Positions 1 to 13,330 of a stretch of 64,000 nucleotides of DNA are shown here, piece by piece. Source of the stretch: Brachionus rotundiformis (Eukaryota; Rotifera; Eurotatoria; Ploima; Brachionidae). A model generated the notes under the pieces. That model was given only the letters and a program-made list of their open reading frames with translations. It ran no database searches and had not been told where the DNA came from. Positions within the stretch are counted from its first letter, which is position 1, and every line of letters begins with the position of its first letter. The translations under genes and the position numbers were made by a program. Where the stretch lies: assembly GCA_016802295.1 (NCBI GenBank), contig JAESIW010000200.1, positions 483,980-547,979 on the forward strand, written 5' to 3'.

Positions 1-2370
1 TGACTGTAGATCAGTAGTTATTGTTGAATTACTAAACGACCAGTTAAGTTCATTTTTTAATAAAAACTTTTTTAGAAGTCGCTCAAATCAGGAAAGATAC
101 TACTTGAAGGAAAAATGTTAACATAGCACCAATTTTTAATAATCTCATCGTAATCTACATGGTTTTGTCCCTAAAAAAGGATTTGTAATACTGTTTGTAA
201 TACCTTTTTCAAGTTCAACCCAGATAATTATCAGTGAAGTACAAAAAATTCAAAAAAAAAATTCTTCTCATGGAAGATGAAGATCAATATCATCCATAAA
301 AATCTAAAAATTGACATGGCATCAACCAGATCTAAACTACTATCAGATAAATTATCAGCAACTTTTAGAAGAAAATTATTATTTATTTTATAATTTATAC
401 TAAATCTATCTCATTTACTAAACCTAATCATTATAAAAATAAAAATCGTCAATTTAAAAATGGATCTTAAACAAATTCACAAAATCACTATGGAAATCAA
501 TTTTAGCTGAGGAGACAAAGATGTGGAAAAATATTGATTAAAAGAATTTCCCTTCAAGAAAGATCTTAATTTATCTTTGTTTAAAGCGTGAAAGAAAAAA
601 TCATAAATTACAGGGAAATATTTATCTTTTTGTCTCTTTGATTCAATTTTCACTCGCGGAAATCAAAAGTAATGACCAAATGTATTATGATTATACCAAT
701 TCTGAAAGGGCTGAGAATTTCCCAAAGGGTTAGGATTTAGTAATAGAGTAATGAACTCAAAACCAAAAAAAAATCTGATTGTACAAAATCTAATTATTTT
801 ATATAGAAAAACATTCTATTCAGAAACAAAATAAAAAATATTTTTAGTTAGAAAATTTTCAATTAATTTAATAATTATCCAAGTTGACCATAACAGGAAA
901 GAAATTCTAATTAAATTGCCTCGTCTCAAAATTTTTGGTAAATAAAACCCAAACTTATTAAATTAGCCTACAAACATTTTTTTTGAATGACAATACTCAG
1001 ACGTTCAGTTTCAATACTGATCCAGAAAATACATATAATCTTTATTTAGTAAATATATATTATCATTTATATAAGTCTCCGTAAGCTTTAACACACTAAA
1101 TTAAATTAAATCGGTCAACTACTGTAACTTTAAAAAGTTTCTTAGACAAGATAATGGATTCCATTTGATTTATATTCAAATGCCTACACATCACCATTTT
1201 ATCTTTTAAAAATCATACACCTAGACAGTCTAGTTATTTAACATTTTGAGATTTTAATTGAGTAAAATAGATATGCTAATTGCTTAAGTCAATCTAAGCA
1301 TTTTCTAAACCACCTGCTGAAATAAGTTAATTAAATTAAGTTAGATATTTTCTGAAAATTATAAATTTCAAATAAAATTTGTTTACAACTGAGAATCAAT
1401 CAAAAATTATCTAATATGTAATTAGATAAGAAAAAGTGGTTACGATCAAGATTTACCAAATCTTTAAATAAAACCGATTTACTTTATCTTAATTAAAGAG
1501 TAAATAAAAATTCAAAAACTTTATCTTTAATATACTTTTTTAAAATCATTTACTTCTTACTTTAAAATTTGACTCTAAAATTTAACAGTAAAGACAATTC
1601 AAAAAATAATAACTTCATAAATAAAAAATTAATTTCTAAAAGAATAGTGTTGAAAAAAAGAAAAATTATTTTTTGACACAATTTTTTCCAAGTGATATAG
1701 TCTAATATTAATTTAATCAAGTTATGCAAATAGTTAGATTATTATTTTAATTTTTTTAGCTAAATCCAACTCATAATTCAATGATTTCGAACGTCATTCG
1801 AAATCAATAATTTCTAATTTTATCATAATATGAAATTTAACACCCCTGGTTAGATAAGCTGCCTAAATCGGCTTTTTAGTTTTTAATTAAATATGAATAC
1901 TAGAAAAAAATACCCAAACTTAATTTTAAAAACAATCATTAATTTAAAATTTTTTGCTTGACAATATAATAACTTGAGTGTTTGTTAAACCATAATTTAT
2001 TTTTGGTCCACAATTAAGTCCTTTGCCAAATGTTCTAGAATCGTCACATTTCTCTTCAGCAGCTCGACTTAAACTTATGCTTTATAAATTTAAATATGTG
2101 AATGGTCACCTATTTGGTCTTTAGATCTAAATATCAAGAAATAAAGTGATATGCTTATTGGATCAATAATTATACCTGCATTTTACCATTTATTTCAATA
2201 ATGGTACAAAAAGATTATCTAAAACAACTCTTGAACAAGATCTTGGGTTCAAAACGACCTTATCAAGCTAAGTATTTGCCAAGTTGTTCCTAAAAAGGTC
2301 CGAATAGCTAAAAGTTCCAAGTTCCAGAAATTACTTGCCAAGAATGCTTTGAAAAGCGCTTGTTAGAACT
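1..2370. other. AT-rich intergenic DNA, no gene seen
   Basis: I see no convincing coding frame on either strand, no tRNA and no tandem array. The sequence is dominated by poly-A/poly-T runs and TTAATTAA-type words, like the other intergenic parts of the window. Confidence 0.6.
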
Positions 2371-2379
2371 TATCTAGGG

Positions 2380-2830
2380 TCCATACCTTGAGAAAGACAT
2401 TGGTGAAATAGAGAAGCCTGAATGAAAAGCAACAAAGATAATTTATTCACTTCACAAAAACTTAACAGACCAGAATACAAGACCTTTACCAAGATATTAA
2501 TTCTTTTGAAAATGTTATTCTTGAGAAGCTGAAGTGAGGCTAAAATTTTACTCTAAGAAAAATATTCATTCAAATAAAATTAAAGAAAAAACAATTATTC
2601 AATTTTAATTAAATTAGTTTCGTATTAAATTTAATTAAAAAATTTAATATTTAGCCTAGCTGCGTGAGAAGACATACATATTAGATGATTAAAGAGAAAA
2701 AGCGAAAAATTGAGTGCCAAGATGGTACTTCTGACCAACCGAAAAGGTTGATATTTGGAACACATTACCTTAGCCCATTGTTTGTGCCAAACTAATAAGC
2801 ATTTTTAGAAATAATTTAACTTATCGAACT
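2380..2830 (+). mobile_element. LINE (CR1-like) reverse-transcriptase C-terminal remnant
   Basis: Broken frames recall the C-terminal tail of CR1/L2-type LINE ORF2. Near 2390 a frame reads GPYLEKDIGEIEKPE, matching the family motif 'WSPYLxKDIxxxEKVQRRATK'. Near 2755 another reads DIWNTLP followed by a stop, matching the 'VWNSLP' motif that closes these proteins. Several stops and frame changes show it is dead. The assignment rests on motif recognition only; the exact clade is uncertain. Confidence 0.5.
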
Positions 2831-5456
2831 TATTGCCAGACTCAAACCAGTTTGGAAATCTAAATGCTTCAGCAAGAAAACAAAAATCAAGATGTACAAC
2901 ACAGTAGGAAAGCTACACCGATATACGGAATTGAATGCTGGATAGAAAAAGGACTCTTGGGATACACCCGAAGTAATGTCAAACGATGGACATGGGGAGA
3001 AGCAAGGATTAATACTGAACCCATATGCTTGCATAATATAATACTCTAAAAACTAACTAATTATTATTTAATAGAAATAAATGATCAAGATTTATAAAAA
3101 AAATTGAGAATTTTTATAGACACCTTACCTTGTTAATTCAATAGATAGATAACTTGTATGATAGATACGAAATATTCATCTGTCTGTAGTAAAAATTGCC
3201 TCATTAATCTTATTAGTATAATATTAATTTTAAATCTCACTAATTAGCTATTAAAAATTTCCCTAATCAGCGTTTTTGAAATTGTTTTATGAATTATTAT
3301 GGTAGAAGATCTTAATTTCAAAATTAAATTTCAAGCTTAATTGAAACATGAGAGGAATCGTTTACTGTTTGAAAAAATCAATATGGATTATTAAGTTTAT
3401 CTAGATTTAAGCCAAATGAGGCAAATTTATATATAAAAAATTATTTTCTCTAGGTATTTTAGAACAAAAGTATATACTCAAACATGTCTGATGAATAATT
3501 GATTAGAAGTATTTGTCTTCCAATTATATACGAAATTTTACAATTATAAAAATCTTCCATTAGAAATTTAAATTATGAAATTAATAAAAAAATAAAGTTA
3601 AACATACACCCAAATAAAAAAGTTTATAATCTAGTCATTCAACAAAAATTGATCACACTCAAATTAAAAAATCATGTGATTTTTGAAAATACTTAATCAT
3701 ATCTACTTAAAACAACCTTAATATTCTTTTTAATAAGATTTGAATGAATTTTATTTTTATTGTGTATCATATATCATAAAGCCGCTGAAAGAATTAGTCT
3801 TATTTACAAAAAGATTTGAACCTAATTCGAAAGACATCATTTTTAAATCTGAAATATGACGCTTATTGAGACAATTAAGATCAAAAAATTGTTGTCTATT
3901 TGCCTATAGCTTTATATGTGATTAAACTGAATCCTGGTATAATTTTAAATATACCTTATAAGCCAAAGGTTAGATGATATTGAATTAATTAGGTTATTAA
4001 GCAATGATTATTTATAATAGCTGTCTCTTTTGATTCTTTAGGTCTTTCACAAAAAACTTAAGAGACATCAAATTCCGAGTATCAACTGTCTAAATAAATC
4101 TGTATCTAATTAGTGTTTATAACAAGCGATCTAAGTATATTATTTTTAAGTCTTATTAAACTGTTTATATAAAATTAATCTATAAAAAAACAATTAAAGC
4201 TGAAAATAATTTTTTTAAGTTTTGGGTTCTTGAATCAAAATCAATTAGTTTTTTAATTTTTTTATCTTCAGACTTTATAATTACTCGATAACAGATTTTT
4301 CATAAGAAAACTACTTTCATTAAAAATGTTAAAAAAATGGACTAATATTTTTACTTTGATCAAATCTTAGTGTACCAATTTTTAATAAATTAATTTAATT
4401 TCTGAAGGTTGAAAAAATACGCTAATTTGATAAATTAGTAATAAATTAATACCAAAATAAAATTTAGTGTTAAAATTTATTTATTTACTTGATTCTATTA
4501 TATTATTTGTAATACAAGACAAAAAACTAATTGGACTACCATGTTTTGTCTTTAATGTTTTTATACAAAAAGTTTAAGATTTTTTAATTTTTCGATTTAT
4601 ATTCAAAAATAAATAATTAATTTTGAATGAATATAATAAGGATTGCTTTTAAAAAATATTATTTTTTTATTATATAAGGAATACAAAAAATTAATTTAAA
4701 TAAGATCCCGTTTAATTATCTTGACTTAGAAAGTAAAGCAAAAAGCTCGGTCCTTAATTTAGCAGGTCGATTGTTGGTTAAATCAAAAATTGGTCAGCAA
4801 TCTGCTAATAACTAAACACTTTATTTTACTAAGGTAAAATGACCATAAGTTTGACCATGTGAGTATGGTAACCCTTTGGAATATTTATATTCAATGGTTT
4901 TTGGAAATTTTATAAACTTTAATTTTGTTAGATATTTCCCTTGATATCAAGATGGAGTACAATTTTAATTGTATTTGTATATTTTTTTATCATTTAAGGG
5001 AAACATTTAATAGATAAAAAATATTAAATGTAGCCTAACTTTGTTCTTCTAGATTATCTAAAAGATAAATATTATCGCAAAGTAGATTACATTTTTAAAG
5101 CCTTTTTAACAAATGTTTATACTTTTATGAAAAATATTAATTTTTTTATTTTTCATTATTTTATCTAAGATAAAAATTTTTATCTTAAATTTTCTAGTTT
5201 GGCAAATGTGACAAAAATTTTGAACTGATTTTTTTCGTTACTCTTTTCGTAACCAAAAAATCCAAAACCAAACACTGCCAATTGGCTACATTAGAACACT
5301 AAATTAAAGTTAAATTAATTTTTATCATTTAATAAAATTCATTTATGTACTAAGAAATTTAATTTTTAAATTGTGAAATAATTAATCAGATGATCTAATT
5401 TATGATATTTTGTTTATATGATGCTTTATGGTCAAAAGTAATGTACTTTTTTGAAA
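2831..5456. other. AT-rich upstream region of DSTYK, no gene seen
   Basis: No supported gene. The segment is strongly AT-rich with short ORFs only. It precedes the first DSTYK exon and presumably includes its promoter, but I see no recognisable core promoter motif. Confidence 0.5.
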
Positions 5457-8400
5457 ATGAGCTCTGCTAAATCACAAAACTTGTTAACCGAAATAAAAAA
5501 ATACTTCAAGACAGCGAACCAGCTGAACATTTTGCTCAAAGAAACCCACAACGCATGCAAAGATACCAAAATACTACAGCAGCCAACTCATCTGCCGGGT
5601 GGGTACCATGAACACCTTTGCATAGTTTAAATTTTTAATTATTTCCAATTGATTAAGAAAATATCCAATTGAATGAGGTGGACGAAAATTTTATAAAATC
5701 TTTGAAAAACAAGAAAATCTCTCTGGTCATTAGTGGTCAAAATGTTCTTGCCAAAGCAATCATTGTCAACGAGCTGCTCTCGCGCTATTTGCTTCCTTTC
5801 CAAATTCGATCTGACCTGTCAGACCAAAATTGGAGGTTTATCCGCATAAAAGTAAATGAAAAAAATTAATCTCTATTTTTTAATTAAATTTAAAAGCATG
5901 GCAAAATGCCGAGCTATTCGTACCAGCTGGTAGACTCGGACTTTGAAGTGATGACCAGTGATTCGCAGTCTAGTCCGGCGAGCTCGCCCTCTTCGTCCAC
6001 TTTCAGCCTTTCTCTGGACGAAGTTTGCCTCAATAAGAGCACGAGTCTGGCCGAGTCCAATGCAGAAAGCCAGGCCATACTCGAAATAACCCTTGACCAG
6101 AAACTACTTGAACAAAATGTCGAAATACTCGTGCACAACAAATCAATTTGTCCATCAAGCTACCAAAAATTGGTCGAAAACTCAACTGTCATTTACATCT
6201 ATGCCATAATTGAAACCGAGCTGAGCGAGACTGATCTGGCCGAGTTAGCCCAAATGGAAACGAGCCTTAAAAATGAACCAATCTTTTTTGTCAAGATTCC
6301 CGAAATTGAAAAATACCTGCTTGCCAATTCCAAGAGTTCAGTGTCTACATGGCAGCCCTCGTCGCCAGATCAGCACCAACAACAGCTCAAACGAGCCAAC
6401 AACTTTCTCAAATACCTGCAGAATTCAAGCCAAAACCAAACACACAACTCACTGGCCATTTTTGGCCAATTGTACTCATTTAAGCACTTCAACATTGTGC
6501 CCAGTGGTAGCAGCAGTTCACCAAGCGAGAGTGACTATTTTGACATGGCCATGTTTCCAAATACAAGTCCCTTGGCGCTTTTGCAGTTTAATTTTGAGTC
6601 TGAATTTTGCGAAAAATGGCACTTGTTTTTGCCAAATTTTGTCAACTTCATAAAAAGATATTTGGAATTGTTTTTGGTCCGAGGCACCAAAATCTTGTTC
6701 AAATTTCACGAGGACTGTTTAAAGCAGTTTATAAATTTTGCTTTCGAAGTTGCCAGAGACATGATGGTAACGCCGCGCAAAATTGAGTACGCGCGCGACA
6801 AAGAGCACGTTCTTTTTGAAAGTTTGAATGCTCTGGCAAGCATAAACCAAGAAGAGTTGAAGATAATGATAAACGACGCAATAGAGACCAACAGAGAGGC
6901 CATTTTGGAAGCGGCTAAGAACTTTGAGTTCGATGAGCTGGACGTGGAGTTAGTGCAAGAAGCGTCAGAGAAAGACTCGGTCTACACGACTGTCAAGTAT
7001 GCGCGTGATTACAAAAAGTGCTCAAGCCAGATTCAGGAGTTGGTAATCAACAAGCTAAACAGCTTAATTTCCCAAAAATTGACCGAATCGGTCCAGATGC
7101 TCAAGGAGAACTACTACGGCACTTTGAAAAGGTGCCTAATCAATTTAGAGGATGTGAACAGCCAGGTTTCCAATGAGACCAGCTCGGCATCGGTCACCGA
7201 TGCCTTGCAGCAAATTTTGAACTCAGCTTATCAAGTTGATGTTAATCTGTCCGGCAGTTCGAACATTTTGAAAATGTTTTTACAAAAAATGAAAGAGGTG
7301 AGATTCAAATAGATAAGTTTTATTTTAGAAATTAAATTTGGTCTAATAGTTGGTCAGAAATATGCCCTGGAGCTCTTCGCCAAAACTCAATGACGAGTGG
7401 AAAATATCCATTGCCAGTAACATGCTGGACAACTTGTCTGAATCAAAGTAGTTATTGTTTTAATATGTATTCTTTTATTGTATTTTTTAAATTTTAAATT
7501 TATTTTTAAAACAGAAATTAATTGATTTTCTCCTAAAATTCTTTAAAGTAATTAAAAATAATTGTATGGTAAAATAATTTAAAAATAGTATTAAAATCCA
7601 AATTTGAAACCATGTACTTTTATATGTTCTTTGGTCCTAGGCCATCTATTAATAAGCAATTCGGCTCCTCTTTTGTAGCATATTTGGTCTTTAGAGAAAG
7701 AATTCCTTCTTTAAAGATAATAAGCACAAAAGATGCTCAATCTAATTTAGCTTTTCAATATTTTTCCATGGTTCTTGGTGCTGAATAAAGTCAACCTAAT
7801 TGGCTGAGTTCGAAGAGCTCTCTAAGGATTCAATAAATTGTCCTAAACACATGCCGGAATTTAATGAGATTCTTTTAAAAGTAAAATACTCTTTTCCAAT
7901 ACCAAAATTTCACCAAGACTTTTTTAAATTATTTTCAAAAATAAATTTAGGCTCAAAATTGCTGAATTTTTGGCTTTTACACACCATTTTTTTTGACCAA
8001 ACAATTAATTTATCATATAATCAAATATTTATTTTGAAAATCAAAAAAAATATTAATAACTAAGTCATCATCAATTGATCTTTTTTGATTTTTAATTTAT
8101 TTCGATTACCATCAGTACCAAGAAACATGCTTAGGAAAAGTTAAAATTTATGAACCAACTATTTTTACTATCCAGAACAACATTTTCTTAAATTTTATAT
8201 TTAATTTTCATTAATTTCTTAACTATTTTCGACCAAAATGTAAAATACTTGACTATGGTCAGAAAAAAAAACACGGAAAACATCTATGGGTTAGATAGCT
8301 AGATACCAAGAAATTTAGAACAAACACAAAAATTAGTAGTTTATCTTTATCACAATTAGGAAAAAATAAAAAAACTAGGGTCGTCCCAGAACAAAATTTA

Positions 8401-10993
8401 CTTACATACTCTATGGTCTCGCTTTTGGACTTCTGGTATTTAAGCCAAAAAATAAGTAAAACCATTAAATTTAGTCAAAATTTTATTAAATGGAATCCGA
8501 AATTATAACAATATTTTTTGGATAATAGCTAAAGTAAGCACTCTAGCTGCAGACTAGACAAAACTGTAACAAAAAATAAGTATAGACACTTCAAGACTGG
8601 GTCTTAACAATACTTGTTCTCTCTTAATTAATATTCAAACAGTTTAAAAGACAAAATCGTTAAAAATGATGACCCTAGCTCCACAAAGGGTGGATAAGGA
8701 AAAAAACATGTCTCTGGCAACTTCGAGAGCAAAAAGGGTTTTTGTTTTTGTGTCCATTCTTTCTTCTCCCAATGTCATTCTCATTTCGGTGAACTCTTTA
8801 GTGATTGTGACCTCAATGTTATTGCTGGTCTTCCTACCTTTCTTCACCATTGAGGTGTCCATTGAGAATCTCTGTTTGGTATTCGTATTCTTTTCATTAT
8901 AAGTTCATGTCCAAGCCAACGTAGTCTTTTATTTCTGATACATTGACTCAATGGCTCTGACTTCGTTCTTCTATCGTTTGGCAATGTTTCAGGTCAGTGG
9001 ATTTAGAGTTATATTTTATTATAAATTACCTATAATTTACAGATAAATGATAAATTTTTTCAAAATTTATAAAACCTTAGTCTTTACATTTAAATTTTCA
9101 TGAAAAACGAAAAATTAGTTAAAAATAAAGGCTTTTAGATGAGTTAAATTTTTTTTTCTTTTGCATTTTTTAAAAAAGTCAAGCTATTGACTAAGGAAAC
9201 TTCATTTACTTCTGGAAGTAAACCATTCTATTCATTAACTACATTAATGTTAAGACCCAAGTCTTGACATGTCTCCAAATGTAACTTAGAGTTGCATGTT
9301 CTGAGATTGGCTGCAGCTAGTTACACACGTTTTAGCTACTATATAAACCACTATCTTTTGTTATATCTTTTCGGATTCCATTAAATAAACTTTTAACTAA
9401 AATAAATATTTTACTTATTTTTGGCTTAAATGCCGAAAGTCCAAATTCAAGACTTTACATTATCATTAACCAGACTATTAGTGAAGAAACTGGTTGACCG
9501 GGGATCCCTCTCAACCCTAGAAAGGTCCAGATTGAAATAATATTTACATTCTGTAGAAAGTATCCCTCATCTAACTTAATTAATTCCTTTGCTGAGTTTT
9601 AAGAATAAGCCACCTTATATTCGGCACTTTCCGTGAGTGCATCTAGGTCATCTTGTAATACTGATCTTATCTATTAAATTTATTCCTACATTCAATTAAA
9701 AAAATAAAAATTCTATTGAAATAAATATGAAAAAAACTCTTAAAAATTATTTAATTGTAAAAAATAAAGATTGGCAAAAATATTATGCAACCAAATGAAA
9801 GATAAACTGAGAATATCTCACTGTCAGTTTACCTATTCGTTAAAACTTCTTGAAGCAAAGCACACAGGTCGACTGGAAAAAAATGAGGAAAACCAATCTT
9901 TGATTCGGAAGGTCCTGGCACCAAAATTCGCAAAACTGGGCCTCGAATCAACATCCTTGGAAGACTATGTTCTCTACGGCTTTCCAAATCTGGGCAAAGA
10001 AATTGGTCGAGGCCAGTATGGAGTAGTGTACAGTTGTCACAAATGGGGCAAGCACGAAAACCTAGCTGTCAAGTCTGTTGTTCCACCGGACGAAAAACAC
10101 TGGAATGACTTGGCTCTGGAATTCCACTATACCAAGTAAACCCAATTTAATCACATTGCTGTTTTATAAGTATAAAATTTTAACCTAGACAAATAGCTGA
10201 CCATGATCGGATTGTGAAACTAATTGGGGTTAATTTTAAGAATGTCCTTTTAAAATCCAAGAATAAAATCCTTTAATTTTTAAGTCAGTAATTGATTATA
10301 CATATGGAAATGGTAGCGTAAGTGTATAAAGTAAAAATGGATAAGAATAAACCTAACCAATTTGAATTAAAGTCTCCTGCTGTTTTGCTTATAATGGAAG
10401 CAATGAAGAGAGATCTTTACCAAGCGCTTAAGAGCGGCCTCGACTGGAAGACCCGTCTACAAATCAGCATTGATGTGGTAGACGGCATTAGGTATTTGCA
10501 CGGACTTGGTCTCATTCACCGCGATATTAAATTAAAAAATGTTTTGGTAAAGAATTTATTTAATTAAATTAAAATTTAAAAAAGAAAATTTCCTAAGCTT
10601 GATCTGAATAATCGGGCCAAAATAACTGACCTGGGCTTTTGTAAACCAAATGCAATGATTTCTGGTTCTATTGTGGGCACGCCAGTGCACATGTGTCCCA
10701 AAATGTTTGATGCCAAGTATGACAACTCGGTTGATATTTACGCATTTGGAATTCTCTTTTGGTACATTTGTGCCGGGTCGGTATCTTTGCCAAAAAATTT
10801 TGAGCAGTGTAGTACAAAAGACGACTTGTGGTCCTCGGTCAAACGAGGCGTCAGGCCCGAAAGACTGGCTCATTTTGACCAGGGCTGCTGGAATTTGATG
10901 GAAATGTGCTGGCATCATGAGCCAAAGTGTAGACCTCATATTGGCGAAGTAGCTGTACAATTGGACATTATCAAAAAAAAATATCCATGTTGA
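5457..10993 (+). CDS. DSTYK: Dual serine/threonine and tyrosine protein kinase (Dusty)
   Basis: Orthologue of animal DSTYK/RIPK5, a cytoplasmic kinase linked in vertebrates to FGF/ERK signalling and cell death. Nine exons by GT/AG and frame: 5457-5598, 5658-5851, 5897-7297, 7350-7447, 9770-10135, 10189-10228, 10285-10317, 10373-10546, 10598-10993; 2844 nt, 947 aa (human 929). The large exon carries the conserved N-terminal region (TPRKIEYARDKEH, IQELVINKLN). The kinase domain shows the G-loop GRGQYGVVY, lysine in AVKSVVPPDEKHWNDLALEF, the catalytic loop HRDIKLKN and magnesium motif DLG instead of DFG, as in vertebrate DSTYK. The APE motif reads CPK (see findings). Intron 4 (7448-9769) is expanded by transposon debris. 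AATAAA lies shortly after the stop. Family assignment is certain; the two smallest exons are the least certain boundaries. Confidence 0.95.
8423..9444. repeat. Long inverted repeat in DSTYK intron 4
   Basis: A left arm at about 8423-8608 is the diverged reverse complement of a right arm at about 9249-9444. Shared landmarks are 'ATTTAAGCC', 'AATGGAATCCGAAA', 'AGCTGCAG' and, at the inner ends, the GGGTCTTAAC/GTTAAGACCC pair. The arms enclose a LINE tail. Arms are imperfect with indels, so the element is old. Whether it is a foldback transposon that received a LINE, or two inverted copies of one repeat, cannot be decided here. Confidence 0.6.
8640..8990 (-). mobile_element. LINE C-terminal tail remnant (RTE/Jockey-type ending)
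   Basis: Read on the minus strand, broken frames give the characteristic closing segment of many non-LTR ORF2 proteins: an 'IKRLRWLGH'-like patch, a 'VKKGRKTS' patch (family: KRGRPxKTW), then EMRMTLGEERM and ALEVARDMFFSLSTLCG (family: GxTWxxxxxxAxDRxxWRxFVxALC). A 72-residue open piece survives but is not a gene. The plus-strand ORF across the same bases, rich in hydrophobic residues, is its shadow. Confidence 0.65.
9450..9660 (-). mobile_element. Possible LINE fragment
   Basis: The minus strand near 9600-9660 translates in part to a 'LQDDLDALTESAEYK' like stretch, reminiscent of the region of CR1-type reverse transcriptases before the 'CKVMHIG' motif. Short and degenerate; only weak support. 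Confidence 0.25.
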
Positions 10994-11566
10994 TTTTATT
11001 TGGCTATTCAACAATAAAAATGTCTTGTTAAAATTTATATTTACTATTTTTGTTTTTGATTATTTTTTTAGCTATTTTAAAATAAATTTTTTGATTTGTT
11101 TTTTTTTAAATNNNNNNNNNNNNNNNNNNNNNNNNNNNNNNNNNNNNNNNNNNNNNNNNNNNNNNNNNNNNNNNNNNNNNNNNNNNNNNNNNNNNNNNNN
11201 NNNNNNNNNNNNNNNNNNNNNNNNNNNNNNNNNNNNNNNNNNNNNNNNNNNNNNNNNNNNNNNNNNNNNNNNNNNNNNNNNNNNNNNNNNNNNNNNNNNN
11301 NNNNNNNNNNNNNNNNNNNNNNNNNNNNNNNNNNNNNNNNNNNNNNNNNNNNNNNNNNNNNTGCTGGCATCATGAGCCAAAGTGTAGACCTCATATTGGC
11401 GAAGTAGCTGTACAATTAGACATTATTAAAAAAAAATATCCATGTTGATTTTATTTGGCTATTCAACAATAAAAATGTCTTGTTAAAATTTATATTTACT
11501 ATTTTTGTTTTTGATTATTTTTTTAGCTATTTTAAAATAAATTTTTTGATTTGTTTTTTTTTTAAT
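10907..11566. other. Assembly gap flanked by a duplicated DSTYK 3' end
   Basis: Positions 11112-11361 are 250 Ns. Bases 10907-11111, the last codons and 3' flank of DSTYK, reappear at 11362-11566 with two substitutions in the coding part (GGAC to AGAC and ATCA to ATTA) plus small poly-T length change. The two sides are therefore most likely overlapping contig ends, perhaps of two haplotypes, that were scaffolded rather than merged. Confidence 0.9.
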
Positions 11567-12640
11567 TTCTTTTAATTAGTCCAAATTAAAAATATTATTT
11601 AAATTAACAGTCCCGTTGACAACTTAATCATAATTATTTTTTAAATCAGTAATTAATGCTCATTTCATTTTCAGGGTTAATCAACAGAAACTATTAGAAC
11701 TTATTTTATTCAATTATTATTATTATTATTAAAATATATTTTTATACATAATAAAAAAATATTCTAGAAAGGTCCCAACACTAAACCTCGAGGAACATCA
11801 GCCCACTTAATGACAAGGAAAACCATTTTTTCAAAAATTTGTCATTAATTCATTCTGCTTTGCTGTCTCTCAATGTTTCTTGGTATATGATTTTCCATGC
11901 ATAATACCTTACTGACTTTGGTTTGACAGGCTATTCAGTAATTTGAAATTCATAATTACATACCCAATTATCCAAACCCTATAGGTTCCAAGATCTTTTT
12001 TTCCAATCAATCAAATTATTCTATAAATATATCCCAATTTAAGAATAGGTTTCCACTATTTCTCGATCATTTTTTATAAAGAGGAAGATTTATAAGAATT
12101 TGATTTTTTTGGAAATAGCCTAGATGTGTCACTCATTGCCATTAATTCTTGGACTCAATAAACCAAAACTAGCTAGGTTTAACAGTTTAACAGTTTTTTG
12201 GTTAAAAAGATATAAGTGGTGTAAACAGAGACTTAATTGAACAGTTTATTATTGGTCCAGAGTTCTTTTCAGTGACGAGTCTAATTCTTGAGGTCTTAAA
12301 TCGCAAGTCAAGAGTAATAGTAAAGAGGTTTAAAAATGATAAGTTTCAACCGAAGTTCTGCTCATCAAGGTTATAAAACGGTGTAGGTTCAGTCGTTTTC
12401 TGAGGATTCATCTCTTACAAAGGTAGTGGTATATGTAACTGAAATATTTACCAATATGCTATTAAAACGATTATATCTAATAAACTTTTATTCTAAACAA
12501 ATAAATGAAAGTGGCCACTCTAAGCAACCACGCTAATTAGAGAACAAAATAGAGGGAAAATAATATAATATAATAAAAATAAAAATGTTCCTTTTTTCTT
12601 CTTTTTTTATTAGTTGGTACTGAGTTTATAAATAAATTAA
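11567..12640. other. AT-rich intergenic DNA, no gene seen
   Basis: No supported coding region. Contains a short ATT run near 11705 and a slightly less AT-rich stretch around 12240-12480 without an interpretable frame. Confidence 0.5.
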
Positions 12641-12644
12641 ATAT

Positions 12645-13050
12645 AGTGCCGTGCGCAAACTTATAAAACTACAAACAACTTCCATAGGATTGCCAGTTGT
12701 TTGTTGTTTGATGTAATTGTAATTAAGATTTTGCTGATGTAAGCTCCATGTTGTTGTTGATCTTGTATCACGACACTTCAGTAACATTTATACAGGACGA
12801 ACCAATCAATTTGTCTTTAGCACCTTGGAAAACAATTTTTTACCAACTGTTGAACTCCTATTGGAGCCAAATGTCTTATTGACCGGTTAAACAAGATTGG
12901 CTTCAGCACATACTGCTCACTAATCCTTGTATGACCATAAGTTCATACAAGGATGCCAAAATGGTCAACACTTAAGTAACTTCTAAACTTAAGCAAAATA
13001 CTCTAAACACTGGACACATCACCGGTCAGCCAAAGATTTTTAGCGAAGAA
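12645..13050 (+). mobile_element. Possible degenerate Tc1-like element
   Basis: The start near 12649 (GTGCCGTGCGCAAACTTA) resembles Tc1-family terminal repeats. Near 13010 the plus strand reads LNTGHITGQPKIFSEEYC, resembling the linker between the two helix-turn-helix motifs of Tc1 transposases. No intact frame and no right terminus identified. Weak assignment. Confidence 0.3.
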
Positions 13051-13330
13051 TACTGTTTTAAATATTAATTGCAGCATTTATATCAAATTTTATAAATATA
13101 AATAAGAAAATTTATAATTAAAAAAATTGTAGCTATTTTTTGGAAAAAAAAATTTAAAATCTAATTTAAAATTAATACTGCTAGATTTTATTAAGTCAAA
13201 AAAATTCTATCAAAATATCTAGAATAAATGAAAAAATACAAAAACTAAATTGATTAAAAATTTATCGAATAATTTTGCGAAAAAAAAGTATTCTAAAAAT
13301 TGACAAAACAAATTATCTATCTATTTGATA

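Noticed and set aside
7800..8063. 87-codon ORF in DSTYK intron 4
   Set aside because: Low-complexity, AT-biased second half and no family match; lies in intronic repeat-rich DNA.
8666..8902. Plus-strand hydrophobic ORF resembling a membrane protein
   Set aside because: It is the antisense of a recognisable LINE C-terminal tail on the minus strand.
11025..11415. ORFs running through the N gap
   Set aside because: Created by the 250 undefined bases; no information content.
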